NCBI RefSeq assembly: GCF_900107235.1
Contig: NZ_FNPF01000001.1
Span: 372,001 to 436,000, forward strand
Origin: Citreimonas salinaria
Lineage (GTDB): Bacteria > Pseudomonadota > Alphaproteobacteria > Rhodobacterales > Rhodobacteraceae
Direction of reading: 5' to 3'
Length of the DNA stretch: 64,000 nucleotides
Positions 1-8,216 of this stretch are shown one piece after another. The notes below the pieces were generated by a model. The model had not been told where the DNA came from and made no database searches. It saw only the letters and a program-made list of their open reading frames with translations. Positions within the stretch are counted from its first letter, which is position 1. Each line of letters starts with the position of its first letter. The position numbers and the translations under genes were made by a program.

Positions 1-153
1 TCCGACTACCTGACCGAATACCTAGGCGAGACCGCGCGCAGCAAGATGCAGCCGCAGCGTCTGGACGACGAACAGCTGAACGATCTCTGGGCCTACCTGT
101 CGCAGTTCGGCGCGGCCGAGGACGCCGAAGGGGAAGCCCCCGAGGGAAGCTGA
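1..153 (+). CDS. C-terminal fragment, possible c-type cytochrome
   Basis: Open frame entering from the left edge and ending at a TGA; 50 residues are visible. The stretch SKMQPQRLDDEQLNDLWAYL resembles the C-terminal helix of class I c-type cytochromes, where a Met ligand is followed by a polar loop and a helix ending in AYL. The heme-binding CXXCH would lie outside the window, so this is inference from a short tail. The end is acidic and low in complexity (GEAPEGS). A GC-rich hairpin follows about 40 bases downstream. Confidence 0.4.
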   Translation, partial: SDYLTEYLGETARSKMQPQRLDDEQLNDLWAYLSQFGAAEDAEGEAPEGS

Positions 154-189
154 CCAGCGGCCGCGCGCTTCGGCGCGATGGCGATCAGG

Positions 190-214
190 GGCGCGCCCGC
201 CGGGCGCGCCTTTC
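190..214 (+). terminator. Hairpin terminator after the first gene
   Basis: Perfect 9-bp inverted repeat GGCGCGCCC/GGGCGCGCC with a 3-base loop, followed by TTTC. The T-run is short, so this is either a weak intrinsic terminator or an mRNA end-protecting hairpin. It separates the upstream plus-strand gene from the convergent Wza-like gene. Confidence 0.5.
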
Positions 215-242
215 GCGTGCCGAAAGGTCGCGCGCGAGCGGC

Positions 243-1349
243 TCAGTTCGTGAGGATCGTGGCCTGTCGCGTCAGGCCGAAGGTCGTCCCGACCAGCCCG
301 AGGACCATGCGAGTGTTGTTGACCGGGGATTCCGTCGCCAGAACCGTGTCGCCGGGCTGGATCTGGAACTTGCGCGCGGCGAACAGGCCGTCCGCGCTGG
401 TCAGGTCGAAGGCGAAGACCACCTGCGGCAGCCGCGGGCCTGCGCCGCCGAGCATCGTCGCGGGGTATTCGCGCAGCACCAGGACGCCCTCGGGGTCGGC
501 GCGGCTTTCGACCAGTCCGCCCATCAGCGACAGCGCCTCGAGCGCGCTCAGGTGGTCCTTGGGGAAATAGATCAGATCCTCGGTGCCCGAGGCGCCCAAG
601 GCGACGAAGCTGCGGTCGTCGGCTTCGACGATGACGGTGTCGCGCGGGGACAGCAGGGCGTTGTAGTGCGCCCCTTCATAGAGACGGTCGGCCGAGATGG
701 TGAATGTCCGGGACCCGCGCAGAAGCTTGACCTGCGGATTGCGCAGGTTCGATGAAATGCCGCCGGCATCCGCCAGCACGTTGAGGATCTTGTAGTTCCG
801 CGACGGCATCGGGTAGGCGCCGGGCTTGGCCACGCCGCCCACCACGTCGATGGCGTAATCACGGCCCTGCAGGAGGCTCAGCTGCACCTGGGCCGATGGC
901 GCGATGACCTCGAGCCGGGACTGGACCCGCTGGCGCGCTTCGGCCGGCGTCAGGCCGCCGACCTGGATCTGGTCGACATAGGGCAGGAAGATCCGCCCCG
1001 AGCCGTCGACCTCGACCTCTTCGATGCGGGTGAACCGCTGGTTGGGATTGGTCAGCAGCGAATTGTCCTGGCTGTCCCAGATGGTGATGTCGAGCAGGTC
1101 GCCGCCGCGGATGATCGAGTTGTCGGGCCCGGCGCCGGTCTGGGGCCAGCGCGCGCTGGTGTCCGGTTCGGGCCAGGCCTGCAGGGCGGCAAGGCTTGCG
1201 CGGGTGACCTCGACGACCTGGAAACTGGGCGTTTCGGCGCGGGTCTCGCGCAGGATCTCGGACTGGACGGCGGCGCCGCGCGGCAGGCTGCAGGCGGCCA
1301 GCAGCAGCAGCGATCCGACGAGAATGGTCCGCGTGATGGTCTGTCGCAC
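243..1349 (-). CDS. Wza-like polysaccharide export lipoprotein
   Basis: 368 aa. Predicted outer-membrane polysaccharide export protein of the Wza/GfcE family, which forms the channel that passes exopolysaccharide or capsule across the outer membrane. I chose the GTG at 1349 because it gives a lipoprotein signal (VGSLLLLAAC, lipobox LAAC at about residue 20) behind a GGGGGA ribosome site; the frame stays open upstream but codes for nothing recognisable. The poly-export domain begins near GGDLLDITIWDS and is followed by SLBB-like repeats, including VGGVAKPGAYPMPSRNYKIL with a trailing LADAGGIS. It is divergent from the epimerase and sugar transferase genes, and yjbF/yjbH follow nearby, so all likely serve one surface polysaccharide. 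No Wzc/Wzb kinase-phosphatase pair is in the window. Confidence 0.85.
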   Translation of the reverse strand: MRQTITRTILVGSLLLLAACSLPRGAAVQSEILRETRAETPSFQVVEVTRASLAALQAWPEPDTSARWPQTGAGPDNSIIRGGDLLDITIWDSQDNSLLTNPNQRFTRIEEVEVDGSGRIFLPYVDQIQVGGLTPAEARQRVQSRLEVIAPSAQVQLSLLQGRDYAIDVVGGVAKPGAYPMPSRNYKILNVLADAGGISSNLRNPQVKLLRGSRTFTISADRLYEGAHYNALLSPRDTVIVEADDRSFVALGASGTEDLIYFPKDHLSALEALSLMGGLVESRADPEGVLVLREYPATMLGGAGPRLPQVVFAFDLTSADGLFAARKFQIQPGDTVLATESPVNNTRMVLGLVGTTFGLTRQATILTN

Positions 1350-1448
1350 GTCTTCCCCCGGCCGGTCCGGCACCTTAAGCCGCTTACACCGGCTTCGTCC
1401 CGTGATAGACACTCTGCCGGTGCAAGGAAAGACCGGAGAACGCCCCCC

Positions 1449-2279
1449 GTGGCCGAACAGCGACCGATCCCCGTGCTGCTGCTGGGCGCGACCGGCAAGG
1501 TCGGGCGCATGCTGCGCCACCCGGCCTGCGCCGAGGCGCTTTCCGGCATCGAATTGATCCCCGTGGGACGGCGCGGCGCCACGATCCGCTGGGCGCCCGG
1601 CGACGATCCGGCGGCGTTGCCGCGGGCCGAGTGCGTGCTGGCGCTGTGGGGCGTCACGGCGGGCGATCGGCTGGAGGACAACACCGCGCTGGCGCTGCAA
1701 GCCGCTGCGGTGGCGCGCGCTGTCGGGGCGCGGCGGGTGCTGCATGCCTCGACCGCGGCGGTCTATGCGCCGGCGGCGGCGCCCCATCCCGAAGGCGATC
1801 CGATGGCGCCCGCCGGTGCGTACGGCGCCGCCAAGGCCGCGATGGAGGGCGCGCTGCTGCGCCGTGTCGGGGGCGGGGTCGAGCATGTGCGGCTGCGGAT
1901 CGGCAACGTGGCCGGCGCCGACAGCCTGTTCGCCAGCCTGAGCCGGGGCGGCGCGGTCACGCTGGACCGGTTCGCGGACGGGCAGGGACCCGTGCGCAGC
2001 TATATCGGTCCGGTCGACCTGACGCGCGTTCTGGCTGCGCTGGTCCGGGCGCCGGCGCTAGACGGCGTGTTGAACGTGGCGGCGCCGGGCGCGGTGCCGA
2101 TGCAGGCGCTGGTCCGGGCGGCGGGCACTCCGCTGGCCTGGCGGGAGGCGCCTGCGGGGGCGATCCGGTCGCTGGTGCTGGACACGGCGCGGCTGTCGCG
2201 GCTTTGTTCCTTGGGCGATGGGGCGTCGGACCCGGGCGCGATCGTGGCGCAGGCTCGCGCGGTCGGGGCCCTGCGATGA
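1449..2279 (+). CDS. NAD-dependent epimerase/dehydratase family protein
   Basis: 276 aa extended short-chain dehydrogenase fold. The N-terminal nucleotide-binding loop is LLLGATGKVGRML (GXXGXXG type). HASTAAVYAP supplies the catalytic Ser region and AYGAAKAAME the Tyr-X3-Lys pair, so the active site looks intact. The family interconverts or dehydrates nucleotide sugars; the substrate cannot be read here. The protein is short for a UDP-hexose epimerase (usually about 310-340 aa). The start is a GTG. Its stop overlaps the sugar transferase start (ATGA), so the two are translationally coupled and probably act in the same polysaccharide or glycan pathway. Confidence 0.75.
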   Translation: MAEQRPIPVLLLGATGKVGRMLRHPACAEALSGIELIPVGRRGATIRWAPGDDPAALPRAECVLALWGVTAGDRLEDNTALALQAAAVARAVGARRVLHASTAAVYAPAAAPHPEGDPMAPAGAYGAAKAAMEGALLRRVGGGVEHVRLRIGNVAGADSLFASLSRGGAVTLDRFADGQGPVRSYIGPVDLTRVLAALVRAPALDGVLNVAAPGAVPMQALVRAAGTPLAWREAPAGAIRSLVLDTARLSRLCSLGDGASDPGAIVAQARAVGALR

Positions 2280-2887
2280 GCCTGCCCAAGCGGATCGTGG
2301 ACGTGCTGGGCGCGCTGGTCCTGGGCGTGCTCCTGTCGCCGCTGATCGTGCTGGTGGCGCTGAGCGTGGCGCTGCGCGACGGGCGGCCGGTGCTGTTCCG
2401 GTCCGAACGGATGACGACTCCGCAGCGGGCCTTCGGCTTGTGGAAGTTCCGTACGATGCGCGTGGCGCGGGACGATGCCGGCGTGTCGGGCGGCGACAAG
2501 GCGGCGCGGATCACCGCGAACGGCCGGTGGCTGCGGCGCACGCGGCTGGACGAGCTGCCGCAACTGTGGAACATCCTGCGCGGCGACATGAGCTTCGTCG
2601 GACCGCGTCCGCCCCTGCGCCGCTACGTCGATCTGCACCCGGACCTGTACGCCCGCGTCCTGCGCGCGCGGCCGGGGGTGACGGGGCTGGCGACGATCGT
2701 CTTTCACCGCCACGAAGAGCGCCTGCTGGCGTCCTGCCGCACGCCCGAGGAGACCGAGGAGGTCTATCGCCGCCGCTGCATCCCGCGCAAGGCGCGGCTG
2801 GACCTGATCTATGCCCGGCGGGCGACCGTCTGCAGCGACTTCCAGTTGATGGCCGGCACGGTGTGGCGCCGGATCAGGGTGCACTGA
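2276..2887 (+). CDS. Initiating bacterial sugar transferase
   Basis: 203 aa. Short form of the polyprenyl-phosphate sugar-1-phosphate transferase family (C-terminal WbaP/WcaJ-type domain), which loads the first sugar phosphate onto undecaprenyl phosphate at the inner membrane. It has an N-terminal membrane segment (about residues 9-32, GALVLGVLLSPLIVLVAL), then the family motifs WKFRTMR, RRTRLDELPQLWNILRGDMS and VGPRPPL, and RPGVTGLA. The start overlaps the epimerase stop by 4 bp. It ends 4 bp from the convergent yjbF stop, leaving no room for a classical terminator. It probably makes the first lipid-linked intermediate of the polymer exported by the Wza-like protein. Confidence 0.87.
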   Translation: MSLPKRIVDVLGALVLGVLLSPLIVLVALSVALRDGRPVLFRSERMTTPQRAFGLWKFRTMRVARDDAGVSGGDKAARITANGRWLRRTRLDELPQLWNILRGDMSFVGPRPPLRRYVDLHPDLYARVLRARPGVTGLATIVFHRHEERLLASCRTPEETEEVYRRRCIPRKARLDLIYARRATVCSDFQLMAGTVWRRIRVH

Positions 2888-2891
2888 CGGC

Positions 2892-3581
2892 TCAGCGCCG
2901 CAGCGTCTGCGCCGAAAGCATGCCCTGCGTCTCGCCCATCCATTGCCGTGCGCCGGCGACGTAGCCTCCGGGGGTGACGATGAACGTGTTGGAGACGCGC
3001 AGATCGTCTGTGTTGCAGTCGGCGGTCATCACCTGCCCGGTTGCGGAATAGGCGCCAAGCGCGACGTTGGCCTGCTGGCCGTCGGTCGTCACGAGGCAGG
3101 TGAAGGCGATCTCGCGCGTCACGTCCTCGGGGGTGAGAAAGCGCATGACGTAGGGCGCGGTGCCGGTCGTGCGGCGTCGCAACTGCGCCAGCAGCGCGTC
3201 CTCGTCCGACGACATCAGGTCACCGCCCAGCCCGCGGGTCTGCACGATCAGACCGTCGCGGAAGGTCACGCTTTGCCGTGCGGCGTTGCCGAAGGTGCGG
3301 TACGGCCCGTTGCGCTCGATCTCGATCATCATGAAGCGCGCGCCGGCGTCGGTTTCGAGGAGCATCACGGGCCCGTCCGTGGCAGCCAGCACCTGCCGGA
3401 CCTGCTCCGGGCCGACCGAGACGGGGGCACCCGCGCCGTCGCGGTCGAAAACGAGAGCGGGCAGCGACCTGAGCAGGCGCATCGAGTCGCTTTGGGCGCT
3501 GGAGCAGGCGCCAAGCGCGACGAGCGCGCCGACGGCCCCCACGAAAGCCGCTGCGCGGCGCATCCGCTTGGCCAGGATCAT
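2892..3581 (-). CDS. yjbF: YjbF-family exopolysaccharide lipoprotein
   Basis: 229 aa. It matches the YjbF/GfcB family of small lipoproteins encoded with YjbH in exopolysaccharide operons. The signal peptide ends in a lipobox (VALGAC at about residues 21-26). The middle carries family-like text such as RNGPYRTFGNAARQSV and DGLIVQTRGLGGDLMSS. Its ATG overlaps the yjbH stop by 4 bp (ATGA), and a second possible start (MRRAAAF) lies seven codons in. The molecular role of the family is not settled; co-occurrence with YjbH supports a periplasmic or outer-membrane part in polymer secretion or modification. Confidence 0.8.
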   Translation of the reverse strand: MILAKRMRRAAAFVGAVGALVALGACSSAQSDSMRLLRSLPALVFDRDGAGAPVSVGPEQVRQVLAATDGPVMLLETDAGARFMMIEIERNGPYRTFGNAARQSVTFRDGLIVQTRGLGGDLMSSDEDALLAQLRRRTTGTAPYVMRFLTPEDVTREIAFTCLVTTDGQQANVALGAYSATGQVMTADCNTDDLRVSNTFIVTPGGYVAGARQWMGETQGMLSAQTLRR

Positions 3582-5728
3582 CGCCAGAACCTCCCCCAGG
3601 ATTTCGCCGCATCGGGCTCGTGGTATTCGCGCACCTTGTCGTAGAGCCGGCCGCGGACGTTCAGCCGCGCACCGCCGTCACGCGACAGCGACTGGATGAC
3701 GATGTCGTTCGACTGGCGCGACGGCGTGCCGGCCAGGGTCGCCAGCGGGATGGAGAAGCGCAGGCCCTTGTCGAACGAGCCTTCGCCGAAATCGTCGGCG
3801 GTGGCATCGGTGAAGGTCGCGTAGGCACCGATGCTCCAGCCGTTGGCGAACTCCCGGTCCAGCGCGACGGTCGCGCCGAGATCGCCTGCCAGGTACTGGC
3901 CCGCGTCGATCTGGCCGTGGAAGCCGTTGCCGAAATCGTAGTAGGCGGAGACGTGGCCGTTGAAATCCGGAATGGTGAACCGTTCGCCGCTGACCGGGTC
4001 GATGGTCTCCATGTCCTGCAGGCCGAACAGCTGGTCATAGTCGCGGCGCTGCACGTAGTTGAGTTCGGCGCCGAGGGCGAAGCGGCTTTCGACGGGCTTC
4101 CACAGGATCTCGCCGGAGGCGCCGGCATACATGGATTCCAGGTAGCCGAAGGTCAGGCGGCTGTAGAGATTGCGCCCGGGGCGCTCGTACCAGGCCGCCT
4201 GGAGATACTCGATCGCCGGGTCGCCCTCTTCCGCATAGAGCGGCCCGTCGGTGCGCACGCGCGGAAGTTTCGATTCGCTCGGCTCGGCCTCTCCGATGTC
4301 GCCGGCCAGGGACTGGGTCAGCGAACCCGACAGGATCAGGCCCGGCGTGATCTCGTAGCTGCTGCTGGCGCGCAGGCCCAGGTCGTAGCGCACGGGGCTG
4401 TCCGGGTCGAAGACCGAAAGCTGAAGATAGGGCGCGAGCGAGTATTCGAACTTGGGGTAGAAGCCGGGCGAGGCCGGCGGCACGCGGCCCTGCGCGTCGA
4501 CGAATTCGGTGCGGGCGAGCATCGCTTCGGCCGCGTCCTGCTCCAGCCGCTCGAGGTCCGAGCGCTGCATGATGACCGAAGCGGTGCCCATTCCGTCGAC
4601 GACCGGGATGATCTCGAACGTTTCGACCGAGGCGGGCAGGGCGCGTGTCATCGCGCGGGCCATCCGGCCGATCGCCTGCGCGGGCGCGCCGTAGCGGTCG
4701 TTCAGGAAGCGGACCGTGGCGCGCGTGGGCTGCAGGTCGATGCCTTCCAGTACCAGCCCTTCCTCGGCGGTCAGGTTGCGCAACGACGCCACCGCCCTGC
4801 GGGTCGCGTCGGGACGGGTGGTCCAGCCCAGATCCTGCGCGGCGCCCGGCGCGCGCGGCTCGACCGGGGGCGGCGCGGCTTCGACCCCGCCGGGCACGCC
4901 CAGCGTCTTGGGATTCGTCTGCACCGACACCTGGAAGCCGAGCTCGGCCCCGTACATGTGGTAGAGCGACAGCTGCGTTCCGTTGGCGAAGCGGTAGTCG
5001 ACGCCGTAATTCCACGGGCTGTTCTTTTCGTGCACGTCGCGCGACGTCTCGGCCTCGTAGTCGTCCGAGGAATACTCGACGGTGAAGCGCAGCCGGTCGT
5101 TGGGCGCGTACGAGATGCCGCCGAACGCCGCGACGTCGCCCCGGAACCAGCGGTCGGCGCTGGGCACGCCGCCCTCGCCCAGGGTTTCGGAGGGGCGATC
5201 GCCGGTGGAGGCGAAGGATTGGTAGCTGCCCAGCCGGCCCCAGCCGACGCCGCCGGTCACGGTCAGGCCGTCGGCGACGGTCTTCGACGCGACGAGATAT
5301 TCGCCGCTGTAGATGCCGGTGCCGATGAAATCCTGCAGGCCGACGGCGATTGCGGGCCGCACACGGCCTTCCTTCAGCATGAGGAAGCGCAGGTCGAAGC
5401 TGCGGTCGTAAAGCGTGTCTTCGCCGTTGGAGAAATCGTCGATCGACGTATAGCGGAACGAGCCGGTCAGCCGTGGCAGGATCTGGAAGGACAGCGTCGT
5501 CCTGCGCGACTCGCCGAATTGCGCGATGGTCGCGGCAAGCTGCGCGTCGGGCATCATCCCGGCGGTCGGCATGTCGACGAGGCCGGGCGCGCCGTAGGTG
5601 TTGAAACTGAAGCCGCGTTGATCGTTCGCGGTCTGCGGTACCGCCTGCGTGGCCGCGCCGGTCGCCGCCACCAGAACGACAACCCCCGCCGCGCTGGACC
5701 TGAGCCTGGACAACACACCGATCCGCAT
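3578..5728 (-). CDS. yjbH: YjbH-like exopolysaccharide outer-membrane protein
   Basis: 716 aa, about the length of YjbH/GfcD proteins, which are predicted outer-membrane beta-barrels linked to exopolysaccharide production. The first 30 residues are a signal peptide (AAGVVVLVAATGAATQA). The N-terminal block FNTYGAPGLVDMPTAGMM is typical of YjbH. Many alternating aromatic/polar strands follow, ending in a short C-terminal strand with a terminal aromatic-Arg (FWR). I chose the ATG at 5728 (MRIGVLSR) because AAGGA sits 8 bases before it; a TTG 21 bases upstream would add seven residues. First gene of the yjbH-yjbF pair. Its promoter must lie in the 195 bp shared with motB. Confidence 0.82.
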   Translation of the reverse strand: MRIGVLSRLRSSAAGVVVLVAATGAATQAVPQTANDQRGFSFNTYGAPGLVDMPTAGMMPDAQLAATIAQFGESRRTTLSFQILPRLTGSFRYTSIDDFSNGEDTLYDRSFDLRFLMLKEGRVRPAIAVGLQDFIGTGIYSGEYLVASKTVADGLTVTGGVGWGRLGSYQSFASTGDRPSETLGEGGVPSADRWFRGDVAAFGGISYAPNDRLRFTVEYSSDDYEAETSRDVHEKNSPWNYGVDYRFANGTQLSLYHMYGAELGFQVSVQTNPKTLGVPGGVEAAPPPVEPRAPGAAQDLGWTTRPDATRRAVASLRNLTAEEGLVLEGIDLQPTRATVRFLNDRYGAPAQAIGRMARAMTRALPASVETFEIIPVVDGMGTASVIMQRSDLERLEQDAAEAMLARTEFVDAQGRVPPASPGFYPKFEYSLAPYLQLSVFDPDSPVRYDLGLRASSSYEITPGLILSGSLTQSLAGDIGEAEPSESKLPRVRTDGPLYAEEGDPAIEYLQAAWYERPGRNLYSRLTFGYLESMYAGASGEILWKPVESRFALGAELNYVQRRDYDQLFGLQDMETIDPVSGERFTIPDFNGHVSAYYDFGNGFHGQIDAGQYLAGDLGATVALDREFANGWSIGAYATFTDATADDFGEGSFDKGLRFSIPLATLAGTPSRQSNDIVIQSLSRDGGARLNVRGRLYDKVREYHEPDAAKSWGRFWR

Positions 5729-5863
5729 ATGGACAATCCTTCTGGGCAAGACTGCCTTCCGGCGTAGCCCAGCGATCGGTTCAAGTCTATCTTGGAGGTC
5801 CGTCCCGTCCCGGCATGTGGAAAATTCAGCGCGACTGTGCCCTAACGTCTACAAGTTGATCTG

Positions 5864-5878
5864 TTAAGCGGGCGTTAA
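5864..5878. promoter_or_regulatory. CtrA-type box TTAA-N7-TTAA before motB
   Basis: Perfect TTAA-GCGGGCG-TTAA in the 195-bp gap between yjbH and motB, 45 bp before the motB start. This is the consensus of the alphaproteobacterial cell-cycle and motility regulator CtrA. In Rhodobacterales CtrA is known to control flagellar genes, so the position fits activation of motB. It could also affect yjbH on the other strand. Confidence 0.65.
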
Positions 5879-5923
5879 AACGCCCCTCGCTACACCTGAC
5901 CTCGGTGGGAGAAAGGTGGAGTG

Positions 5924-6757
5924 ATGAATGGCGACGGTACTGTCGCGCCAGTCATCATCAAGCGGAAGAAGGTCGTCGCGGGGGGCGGCGGTCATCACAG
6001 CGGTGCATGGAAGGTCGCTTACGCGGACTTCGTGACCGCCATGATGGCGTTCTTCATGCTGATGTGGCTGCTCAACGCGACGACGGAAACACAGCGCGCG
6101 GGCATCGCGGACTATTTCACGCCGACCGTGTCGATCTCGCGGATCTCGGGCGGGGGCGACGGGCTGTTCGGTGGCGAATCCGTGGTGGCCGAGAACACGC
6201 TGCCGCGCGAAGGCACCGGCGCGTCCGCGCTCAACCCGACCGAGGCCGACCGCGCCCGAGGTTTCTACGACCAGGGCAAAGACGAAGCGGTGACGGCCGA
6301 GGACGAGGTGTTTCGCGAGGTCGAGGAAAAGCTGACCGGACGCGGCGGCGAAAGCATCGTCGCCGACGAGCGCCTGCAGCACATCGTGACGCGGGTGACC
6401 GACGAGGGGCTGGTGGTCGAGCTGTTCGAGACCGAGCGCGGGCGCCTGTTCGACGGCGCGCAGCCCACGCCGCTGCTGGCGTCGCTCGCCCGCGAGGTGA
6501 GCGAGGCGGCGCGCATGGTCCGCAACGACATCGCCATCGGCGCGCATACCGCCGCCTTCCCGGTGGTCGTGGCCGAAGATCCGGTCTGGGACGTCTCGGG
6601 CGCACGCGCGCGGGCCTTCCAGGGCCTGCTGCTGCAGACGGGCACGGACGAGCGGCGCTTCAGCCGCGTCACCGCCCATGCCGACCGCGAACCGGTCGAG
6701 CCGAACCGCATGGCCGTGCGCAACAACCGCATCGAGATCGTCTTTCTACGCAAATAG
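5924..6757 (+). CDS. motB: MotB-like flagellar stator protein
   Basis: 277 aa. Stator B subunit that couples ion flow through the MotA/MotB channel to torque and anchors the stator to peptidoglycan. An N-terminal Lys-rich stretch (IIKRKKVV) precedes the membrane helix AYADFVTAMMAFFMLMWLL, which contains the essential ion-binding Asp. The C-terminal region is OmpA-like but divergent: the usual GHTD is replaced by GAHTAAF, so the Asp is missing, while the closing VRNNRIEIVFL strand remains. A GTG sits one codon upstream; the ATG is better placed after AAGGTGGA. motB stands alone here, with motA about 5 kb downstream beyond the hook genes. Confidence 0.85.
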   Translation: MNGDGTVAPVIIKRKKVVAGGGGHHSGAWKVAYADFVTAMMAFFMLMWLLNATTETQRAGIADYFTPTVSISRISGGGDGLFGGESVVAENTLPREGTGASALNPTEADRARGFYDQGKDEAVTAEDEVFREVEEKLTGRGGESIVADERLQHIVTRVTDEGLVVELFETERGRLFDGAQPTPLLASLAREVSEAARMVRNDIAIGAHTAAFPVVVAEDPVWDVSGARARAFQGLLLQTGTDERRFSRVTAHADREPVEPNRMAVRNNRIEIVFLRK

Positions 6758-6785
6758 GTCGACGATACGCGGTTAATTGTATCTG

Positions 6786-6800
6786 TTAGCCTGTCGTTAA
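6786..6800. promoter_or_regulatory. CtrA-like box TTAG-N7-TTAA before flgE
   Basis: TTAG-CCTGTCG-TTAA, one mismatch from TTAA-N7-TTAA, in the 100-bp gap between motB and flgE and about 57 bp before the flgE start. A separate TTAA lies 10 bp upstream. It resembles the box before motB, which suggests shared control of the motB and flgE transcription units. Confidence 0.45.
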
Positions 6801-6857
6801 ATGACGCGCCTTATCTGTGGTCCTCGAAACGATCCGTGGACAGCAGAAAGGCGTGTC

Positions 6858-8186
6858 ATGACGATTTCCTCCTCTCTCAATGCCGGTGTCTCGGGACTGT
6901 CCGCGAACGCGACGCGACTGGGCACGATCTCGGACAACATCGCCAACGCATCGACGATGGGTTACCGGCGGGTCGAAACCGACTTCTACTCGGTCGTGAT
7001 GGGGGGCGGCGGCGGGACCTACACCGCCGGCGGCGTGCGCGCCTCGACCCAGCGGTTGATCTCGGAAGGGGGTTCGATCGTCGGCAGCAGCAACGCCACG
7101 GACCTCGCGGTGCGCGGCGGTGGATTCTTCCCGGTGGCCCGCGCCGCCGAAGTGACCGGCGGCGCCGCGAACCCGCAGATGTTCCTGACCAGCACGGGTT
7201 CCTTCCGGCCTGACGCCGAGGGCTATCTGCGCACGGAAAGCGGGCTGATGCTGATGGGATGGCCCGCGGATGCGAACGGCAACGTTCCAGCCTTCCCGCG
7301 CGACACCGCGGCCGGCCTTCAGCCGGTCCAGATGGCGGTCAACCAGCTGACCGCCGAGCCGTCGACCAACATCAATCTCGGGGTGAACCTGCCCTCGACC
7401 GAGGCGCAGCCGGGCTCGACGCCGACCGGACCGATCCCGCTGACACTCGAATACTACGACGCGATGGGCGGGTCGAATTCCCTGACGATGACCTTCACGT
7501 CGGCGGCACCCGGAACGGCCAACACCTGGGATGCGGTGATCGACGATCCCGACGGGAACCCGATCGGCAGCTACAGGCTGACATTCGACAACACGCCGGG
7601 CAATGGCGGCGCGCTCATTTCGGTCGCGGACACCAGCGGAGGCCTGCCGGGCGTTCCAGCAACCGACATGCTGTCGGTCACGGTGCTCGATCCTGTGACC
7701 GCCCCGGCATCGGGACCCGGCGACCAGACGTTGACCATCAACATCGGCGCCAGCGGCGGCAGCATGGGCATCTCGCAGCTGGGAGACACCTTCGCGCCGC
7801 TCAGCATCCAGCGCGACGGCAGCCAGATGGGCACGATGACCAACGTCGAGGTCGACGCGAACGGCTTCGTCACCGCGTTCTTCGACAACGGCACCAACCG
7901 GGTGATCTACCAGGTGCCGCTGGCCGACCTGCCGAACCCCAACGGGATGCGCGCGCTCGACCGGCAGACCTACCTGCCGACGCCGGAAAGCGGCGGCTTC
8001 GTCCTGTGGAACGCGGGCACCGGTCCGACCGGAGAGATCGTGGCCTTCGCGCGCGAGGAATCGGCCACCGACGTGGCGGGCGAACTAACCGACATGATCC
8101 AGACCCAGCGCGCCTATTCGTCGAACGCAAAGGTTATCCAGACCGTCGACGAGATGCTTCAGGAAACCACCAACATGAAGCGCTGA
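6858..8186 (+). CDS. flgE: Flagellar hook protein FlgE
   Basis: 442 aa. Structural protein of the flagellar hook, exported by the type III flagellar apparatus and polymerised outside the cell. The N-terminal heptad region SSLNAGVSGLSANATRLGTI, followed by SDNIANASTMGYRR, is the classic rod/hook signature. The C-terminal D0 helix contains ELTDMIQTQRAYSSNAKVIQ. I chose the ATG at 6858, preceded by AAAGGCG; the frame extends upstream without coding character. The middle domain is Gly/Thr/Pro-rich and variable, as in other hook proteins. First gene of the flgE-flgK-flgL-flgI run, with flgK starting 30 bp later. Confidence 0.93.
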   Translation: MTISSSLNAGVSGLSANATRLGTISDNIANASTMGYRRVETDFYSVVMGGGGGTYTAGGVRASTQRLISEGGSIVGSSNATDLAVRGGGFFPVARAAEVTGGAANPQMFLTSTGSFRPDAEGYLRTESGLMLMGWPADANGNVPAFPRDTAAGLQPVQMAVNQLTAEPSTNINLGVNLPSTEAQPGSTPTGPIPLTLEYYDAMGGSNSLTMTFTSAAPGTANTWDAVIDDPDGNPIGSYRLTFDNTPGNGGALISVADTSGGLPGVPATDMLSVTVLDPVTAPASGPGDQTLTINIGASGGSMGISQLGDTFAPLSIQRDGSQMGTMTNVEVDANGFVTAFFDNGTNRVIYQVPLADLPNPNGMRALDRQTYLPTPESGGFVLWNAGTGPTGEIVAFAREESATDVAGELTDMIQTQRAYSSNAKVIQTVDEMLQETTNMKR

Positions 8187-8216
8187 CCGCGCTTCGCCGC
8201 CTGAGGAGGCCGCCGA

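Noticed and set aside
3620-5767. Long open frame antisense to yjbH
   Set aside because: Low-complexity shadow of yjbH; the opposite strand carries the signal peptide, family motifs and ribosome site.
6801-6857. Upstream start for flgE adding 19 residues
   Set aside because: The added sequence covers the promoter region, and the hook N-terminal motif begins directly at the ATG at 6858.
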